Below are positions 6,574 to 10,901 of a stretch of DNA of 10,901 nt, one piece after another. Position numbers and translations under genes: made by a program. Below the pieces are notes generated by a model. The model was not told the DNA's origin and ran no database searches. It saw only the letters and a list, made by a program, of their open reading frames with translations. The stretch covers positions 1 to 10,901 of the forward strand of contig CAZDEE010000028.1 of assembly GCA_964504595.1 (NCBI GenBank), given 5' to 3'. This DNA comes from CAG-826 sp964504595. GTDB taxonomy: Bacteria > Bacillota_I > Bacilli_A > RFN20 > CAG-826. How positions within the stretch are numbered: the first letter of the stretch is position 1; the number at the start of each line of letters is the position of its first letter.

Positions 6574-7962
6574 ATGAAAAAGAAAGTTTTATTTTTATCT
6601 TTATTACTTATGGTTGGCTTAGTTGGATGTAACGAAAATAAAAATGATGAGCCAACAACTGGAACGATACCTGGAACAACAACCGCTACATCATCGTCAT
6701 CATTAGATACGAGAACTGATTTAGAAAAAATTAGAGATTTAATCATTGGATTACAAACAAATCAAAATTATACGATGGTTATTAATGATAGTGATGGTGA
6801 ATGGAAAAGTCGAATTTTACCTAACGCTACTTATTATAATGCTCCAGGATATTTTGATGATATTGATACAAGGGGCTATGCTGAAAATGAAACAGGTATT
6901 TTCGCTTATTTAATTGGAGAAGAAGGTTTGGTTTTAAAATCAAATTATTTAAAAGATGATGACGGAAATAATCTTCATGATATTTATACCGCAAAAATCA
7001 ATAAAAATAGTTCTTCAGTTAGAATGGAAAATGTTGCCTATTCATTTAAATTGTTTGATATTAATAATTTAGAAGACCTTGAAGAGTCTCGAGCGGTGCC
7101 AGGAATGTATAACATTGATTATAAAAAGATTATTGATGTTATTCCTGCAATTGGAATACAAGATACTCTTCGTTATCAAGAAGTTCAAGCAAGATTAGGA
7201 TTAAGTGAAAATGGTTTAATAATTCAATATAAAGCTACTTGCTTTGGTACAGATTTAGGAACGTATACTCTAGAAGTTAAAGATATTGGAACAACAACAA
7301 TTCCATATATTACCGAGTACCTTCAAGAGGGTAAAGGACCTAGTGAAGACGTTTTAGATTCTGATGAAAGCAAATTGAAAAAACTTTTAGATGATAAAAA
7401 CTACATAGTTTCTATCGATGAAAATACTAATTATATTGTGACACCTAATTACATTCAATTATCAATTTGGGATGAAGAAAACGAAACTGAAATTGTTGAG
7501 GGATTTGTCTCTATTGAAAATAATTCAGCTTTAGATGATGGGATTTATGCATATACAGTTGATTCTGCAACAGGTAATGTAAAATTAGGTAAGAAAACGT
7601 CATATGAATCTATAGTTGATTTAGATTATATTATGCCAACTGACATATTTGATATTTGTACTTTTGCAGATGAAGTATATACATGTGAAGACGAAACTTT
7701 ATTATCACAATATGAGGATTATATTGATAATACTTTAGACAATCAAAAAGAATATATTGGAAAATTATATATCTCATATAATTTACGTGATGGTAATATG
7801 GAATCATATTCATCGATAACGATTGTTGCAGATCATTATGATGTAACAACAAAAAAACCATCAGGAAAACAAACAACGAAAACAATTTCTTCGTTTGGCG
7901 TTGCTTCGGATAGTGATTATGCCACATATATTGAAAATTTCTTACAAACATTAACTAAATAA
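6574..7962 (+). CDS. Lipoprotein of unknown function, two-module, with Ser/Thr-rich tether
   Basis: Protein of 462 aa. Signal peptide 1-18 with lipobox L16-V-G-C19, then a Ser/Thr-rich, probably unstructured tether (about 27-48) that would hold the folded part away from the membrane. I do not recognise the rest. It appears to contain two copies of one module, about 50-255 and 265-462. Each begins with a short helix-like stretch (DLEKIRDLIIGLQ; ESKLKKLLDD) before an NY-containing strand (NYTMVI; NYIVSI). Each ends with an IG or FG turn (G239; G442) then YI-x-x-[YF]-LQ. Mostly beta strands rich in Asp, Asn and Tyr, with no catalytic motif seen. The second module of the next gene has the same opening and IGTTT-x-P ending. 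AGGAG lies 8 nt before ATG 6574. First gene of the operon. A ligand-binding or structural surface role is possible, but no function can be assigned. Confidence 0.85.
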   Translation: MKKKVLFLSLLLMVGLVGCNENKNDEPTTGTIPGTTTATSSSSLDTRTDLEKIRDLIIGLQTNQNYTMVINDSDGEWKSRILPNATYYNAPGYFDDIDTRGYAENETGIFAYLIGEEGLVLKSNYLKDDDGNNLHDIYTAKINKNSSSVRMENVAYSFKLFDINNLEDLEESRAVPGMYNIDYKKIIDVIPAIGIQDTLRYQEVQARLGLSENGLIIQYKATCFGTDLGTYTLEVKDIGTTTIPYITEYLQEGKGPSEDVLDSDESKLKKLLDDKNYIVSIDENTNYIVTPNYIQLSIWDEENETEIVEGFVSIENNSALDDGIYAYTVDSATGNVKLGKKTSYESIVDLDYIMPTDIFDICTFADEVYTCEDETLLSQYEDYIDNTLDNQKEYIGKLYISYNLRDGNMESYSSITIVADHYDVTTKKPSGKQTTKTISSFGVASDSDYATYIENFLQTLTK

Positions 7963-7976
7963 AAAGGAGAACAAAA

Positions 7977-9365
7977 ATGAAAAACAAAATTTTATGTGCA
8001 CTTTTAAGTGCAGCGGCAATTATTCCACTTGCTAGTTGTGGTAATAACAAAGTAAGTACAATTCTTGATGATCTTTGTAAAGGATTCTCTGTTGAAGGAA
8101 CAATTTCACAAACAGCATATTGGTTGACCGGATCTGAAGGAGAGAGAACCGGAGAAAAAAATGAAAATGTTTATACTATTTCCTATGATTATCAAAATAC
8201 TGATATCGTTGGTGTTAGCCAAAATGTTAGCTATAATTCAAATGGCTCAGTAGTAACTATGTTAGATGATACTTTTATTAAAGGAAATGATGGTTGTGCT
8301 TATTTCTATGAATTAGGTTATAAAAATAAATTAGAAGCAGTTGCGGCTGTTGACTCTTTAGGTAATAGCATCAATTATTCTTATTATTTTGACAATCCAT
8401 TTACTCATATTAATGCAAGTGATTTCACTCATAAGTCAGGTAGTACTTATGAACTTGATAAGACAAAAGCATTTTGGCTTTCTTATATGCTCTTCAATCA
8501 AATCGATAACGTTTTCTATGAAACATGTAAAAAAGCAGAATTTACTATTGAAGATGGCACTTTAAAAAGCGCTAAAATTGAACCAGTAGTAATTCAAGAT
8601 TACGCAACTGTAGGACAACAAAATCAATATTATGAACTTGAAACTGTTGTAAGAATTAAATTCTCTAATGTTGGTTCGGCAAAAATTCAAGTTCCTGAAT
8701 TAAGAAAAACCAAGAGTTACCATGCTCCATTAAAAACTGCTTTTGAAAATCTTAAAAATAATTATACTTTAAAAGTTACATGGAATTCTAATGATTACGG
8801 AACAGATACTACTACAATTATTCATACATTCTATTTTGCTGATAGTGATATTTATTGGAAAGTTAGATCAAGCACTCAAGATGATTTAACTGCACCAGAT
8901 GATGGACCAAATAAAATCAATGATATGATTTTAAGAGTGGATGAAACAACAAAGACCGTTACTCCATGGGGATATGATGATGTTTATGAAAAATGGACCG
9001 CTGCGGCCGCAATTACAAACGGATTCTCACAAGTTATTGGCGCCTCTGTTGATTATTTCCGCCCAGTTATCAGCGATGTTGCTGCTGAAGTATTTGATTA
9101 TAATGAAACCACTAAAATTTATAGTGCCACTAATGAATTATTACCACATCTTGCTTCAGAATGTTTTGTACCACCAATTGCTTCTACAACCGAATTAAAT
9201 GGCTATACAAATCAATTTGATTTAACTTTAGATAGCGATAATAATTTAAAAGAAATTAAAATTGTTTATTCTTATAACAATGGTTGGGATGTTTATGAAG
9301 GAAATTATATATTAGAATTTTCTAATATTGGAACAACCACTTTACCATATGGTATCACTTTATAA
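7977..9365 (+). CDS. Lipoprotein of unknown function, two-module, probable paralogue of the preceding one
   Basis: Protein of 462 aa, the same length as its neighbour. Signal peptide with lipobox L18-A-S-C21, but no Ser/Thr-rich tether: the folded region starts almost at once. Two tandem modules are visible, about 30-240 and 245-462. The first ends RIKFSNVGSAKIQVPE (G233) and the second ILEFSNIGTTTLPYG (G452), the latter nearly matching the module-1 end of the previous protein (VKDIGTTTIPY). This strand-turn-Pro ending, with openings such as FSVEGTISQ and NYTLKVTW, recalls LolA/LppX-like lipoprotein domains, but that is an impression of fold and not a family match. AAAGGAG lies 7 nt before ATG 7977, and the gene starts 14 nt after the previous stop, so both should share an mRNA. 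Function unknown. Confidence 0.85.
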   Translation: MKNKILCALLSAAAIIPLASCGNNKVSTILDDLCKGFSVEGTISQTAYWLTGSEGERTGEKNENVYTISYDYQNTDIVGVSQNVSYNSNGSVVTMLDDTFIKGNDGCAYFYELGYKNKLEAVAAVDSLGNSINYSYYFDNPFTHINASDFTHKSGSTYELDKTKAFWLSYMLFNQIDNVFYETCKKAEFTIEDGTLKSAKIEPVVIQDYATVGQQNQYYELETVVRIKFSNVGSAKIQVPELRKTKSYHAPLKTAFENLKNNYTLKVTWNSNDYGTDTTTIIHTFYFADSDIYWKVRSSTQDDLTAPDDGPNKINDMILRVDETTKTVTPWGYDDVYEKWTAAAAITNGFSQVIGASVDYFRPVISDVAAEVFDYNETTKIYSATNELLPHLASECFVPPIASTTELNGYTNQFDLTLDSDNNLKEIKIVYSYNNGWDVYEGNYILEFSNIGTTTLPYGITL

Positions 9366-9373
9366 GAGGTGAT
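9366..9373 (+). promoter_or_regulatory. Very strong RBS of the LRR lipoprotein gene
   Basis: GAGGTGAT is complementary over 8 nt to the standard 16S rRNA 3' end (ATCACCTC), the longest such match among the genes here. It begins directly after the stop codon of the preceding gene and 5 nt before ATG 9379. Confidence 0.8.
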
Positions 9374-9378
9374 ACTGA

Positions 9379-10893
9379 ATGGCTAAAAACAAATTATTCG
9401 TTTGTTTTGGTGCGGCTATATTTTTAATGGGCTGTACTTATGTATCAACCGATACAACTGTTACTTCAACAAATCCGACTACTTCGATACCTAAGCCAAA
9501 TACTACACAAACACCAACTACTGAACAAAAAACAGATATTGATGATTTTGAATTTGCTTTGAATGATGAAGGAACTTATAGTGTAGTAAGTTATAACACA
9601 TTTAAACCATCTACAGTGGTTATTCCTAGTGAATATAAGGGCATTAAAGTCACTCATATTGATGATCATGCTTTTTCAGGTAAAACCAGTGGAATTGAGA
9701 AAATAGTTCTTTCGGAAAATATATCTTATTGTTCGCCATTATCATTTAATGAATCATTTAATTTATATGCAATTGAAATCGATAGCAATAATAAAATTTA
9801 TTGTTCGATCGATGGAATTGTTTATGATAAGAATTTAACTGAGATTGTATTTGTACCTAGAAATGTTGATGAAGTTAGCCTACCTTCTTCTATTAAAAAA
9901 GTAGGTGCGTTAGCGTTTAAGAAGTCAAGTGTAAAAAAAGTTACTTTAAATGAAGGATTAGAAACAATTGAGAATAACGCTTTTGAAAGTACACAAGATT
10001 TAAAAGAAATAGTGATTCCTGATTCAGTTACAAAATTAGGAAATGAAGTATTTTCTTATACAGAAGCCAGTTCGATTGTTATTGGAAAAGGTATTACAAG
10101 CTTGCCATATTATTTTGTTAATAACTGTGGCAGTTTAAAAAGTATTGTTATTCCAGGAAATGTTAAAACAATCGAATCATATGCGTTTAATGAATGTAGA
10201 GTTTTAAATAGCGTTACTATTGAAGAAGGATTAGAAACAATTGGTAATTGTGGATTCGCAAATTGTGGAATTGTTAATATATCATTACCATCCACATTAA
10301 GAGAAATAGGCGATGAAGCATTTATTAGAAATTATATTAAAAATATTACTATTCCTGAGGGTGTTGAAAAAGTAGGCGAGGGAGCTTTCTGGGCTTGTGG
10401 ATATTTACAAAGTATTTCTTTCCCATCAACAATTAAAGAAATAGGTGTTTCTGTAGTTGCGCATGCAAAAGAATTAAAAACAATTACAATAGGAGAAAAT
10501 AATAAATACTTTAAAGTTGAAGATAATATCTTGTTTTCTTACGATATGACACGTCTTATTGCATTTCCAGGAAATCATCCAAGCTTTAGTTATGAAATTC
10601 CTAATACCGTAACTAAGATTGATCGCGAAGCGTTTTCAAGTCTTAAAAGACTAGACGATCTTACTATTCCAAAAAGCGTTACTACAATAGGCGCTTATTG
10701 TTTTAGAGAGACATCTAGACTTAAATCTGTTAAATATTTAGGTACAGTTCTTGATTGGGCACAAATTGTTAAGACTGAAGAATATTATCGATTTAACGAT
10801 GACGATGGATCATATTCAATAATAGATGTTCCATGGAATGATTCAAGTTCCATCGAAGAAGTTATTTGTACTGATAAAACAATAAAACTTTAA
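9379..10893 (+). CDS. BspA-like leucine-rich-repeat surface lipoprotein
   Basis: Protein of 504 aa. Signal peptide with lipobox L16-M-G-C19, a Thr/Ser/Pro-rich tether (about 22-52), then about a dozen LRR_5 (BspA/TpLRR-type) repeats of roughly 23 residues spanning about 60-450. The repeat pattern is I-[PE]-x-[GS]-[VI]-x-x-I-[GE]-x-x-A-F followed by a strand such as LKEIVIP. Two repeats carry the insert typical of BspA proteins: NNKIYCSIDGIVYD from N137 and NNKYFKVEDNILFS from N374. The C-terminus has the cap often seen in Firmicute LRR_5 proteins: YLGTVLDWAQI at 453-463, a later PWND, then VICTDKTI near the end. The family includes adhesins and host- or matrix-binding proteins; binding is inferred here. 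There is no LPXTG or transmembrane anchor, so the lipid is the anchor. Third gene of the operon, 13 nt after the previous stop. The window ends 8 nt after its stop, so I cannot tell whether the operon continues. Confidence 0.92.
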   Translation: MAKNKLFVCFGAAIFLMGCTYVSTDTTVTSTNPTTSIPKPNTTQTPTTEQKTDIDDFEFALNDEGTYSVVSYNTFKPSTVVIPSEYKGIKVTHIDDHAFSGKTSGIEKIVLSENISYCSPLSFNESFNLYAIEIDSNNKIYCSIDGIVYDKNLTEIVFVPRNVDEVSLPSSIKKVGALAFKKSSVKKVTLNEGLETIENNAFESTQDLKEIVIPDSVTKLGNEVFSYTEASSIVIGKGITSLPYYFVNNCGSLKSIVIPGNVKTIESYAFNECRVLNSVTIEEGLETIGNCGFANCGIVNISLPSTLREIGDEAFIRNYIKNITIPEGVEKVGEGAFWACGYLQSISFPSTIKEIGVSVVAHAKELKTITIGENNKYFKVEDNILFSYDMTRLIAFPGNHPSFSYEIPNTVTKIDREAFSSLKRLDDLTIPKSVTTIGAYCFRETSRLKSVKYLGTVLDWAQIVKTEEYYRFNDDDGSYSIIDVPWNDSSSIEEVICTDKTIKL

Positions 10894-10901
10894 TTAAAAT
10901 T

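Noticed and set aside
6507..6746. Minus-strand open frame of 79 codons over the leader and start of the first lipoprotein gene
   Set aside because: Its low-complexity Val/Asp and Phe runs come from the Thr/Ser tether codons read backwards, and it overlaps a clear signal peptide and RBS on the other strand.
9003..9010. GC-only octamer GCGGCCGC in an AT-rich gene
   Set aside because: It simply encodes part of an Ala run in the second lipoprotein and has no repeat or site context.
204..10893. Recoding of TGA as Trp, as in Mycoplasma
   Set aside because: All genes read full length with TGA as stop, and Trp uses TGG throughout.
1..10901. CRISPR array, transposase, integrase, tRNA or rRNA genes
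   Set aside because: No regularly spaced repeats, no mobile-element proteins or terminal repeats, and no structured RNA gene was recognised by eye. A tRNA or Rfam scan would be the decisive test.

Overview
The window is AT-rich bacterial DNA in which every recognisable gene lies on the + strand. Three things suggest a low-GC Gram-positive relative (Bacilli, or a gut Mollicutes-like or Erysipelotrichia-like lineage). Shine-Dalgarno sites are strong (AAGGAG, GAGGTGAT). Four consecutive genes carry lipobox signal peptides. The protein families (heterodimeric ABC exporter, CotH-type kinase, BspA-like leucine-rich repeats) are common in gut Firmicutes. Genes close on TAA or TAG, Trp is encoded by TGG, and no long frame needs TGA read as Trp, so the Mycoplasma code is not in use. 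The species cannot be named from the sequence.

Region 1 (about 165-4495) is an operon of three overlapping genes. An extended -10 promoter precedes two half-size ABC exporter subunits (585 and 600 aa) that form a typical asymmetric heterodimer: one ATP site is complete and the other is degenerate. The third gene encodes a NYN/PIN-like nuclease domain joined by a Lys-rich linker to a C-terminal OST-HTH/LOTUS-like domain. The start codons of genes 2 and 3 lie inside the ends of the preceding genes (8 and 11 nt overlaps), which points to translational coupling.

Region 2 (4496-6415) holds one gene with its own control region: a perfect 9-bp-arm inverted repeat followed by a consensus TATAAT. It encodes a CotH-family (spore-coat-kinase-like) lipoprotein with an N-terminal chitobiase-like beta domain. 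A clear rho-independent terminator follows at 6377-6415.

Region 3 (about 6468-10893) is a second operon of three lipoprotein genes separated by 14 and 13 nt. The first two encode 462-aa lipoproteins of unknown function, each apparently built of two tandem copies of a roughly 200-residue module. The third encodes a BspA-like leucine-rich-repeat lipoprotein. The leader contains a 33-bp, almost perfectly alternating purine-pyrimidine tract with a GC-rich core, which stands out sharply from its AT-only surroundings.

The downstream genes look like a cell-surface module: a surface-anchored CotH-type kinase beside surface lipoproteins, two of which have Ser/Thr-rich tethers that could be modified. 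A functional link is inference from gene order only. No mobile elements, CRISPR arrays, tRNA or rRNA genes were seen.
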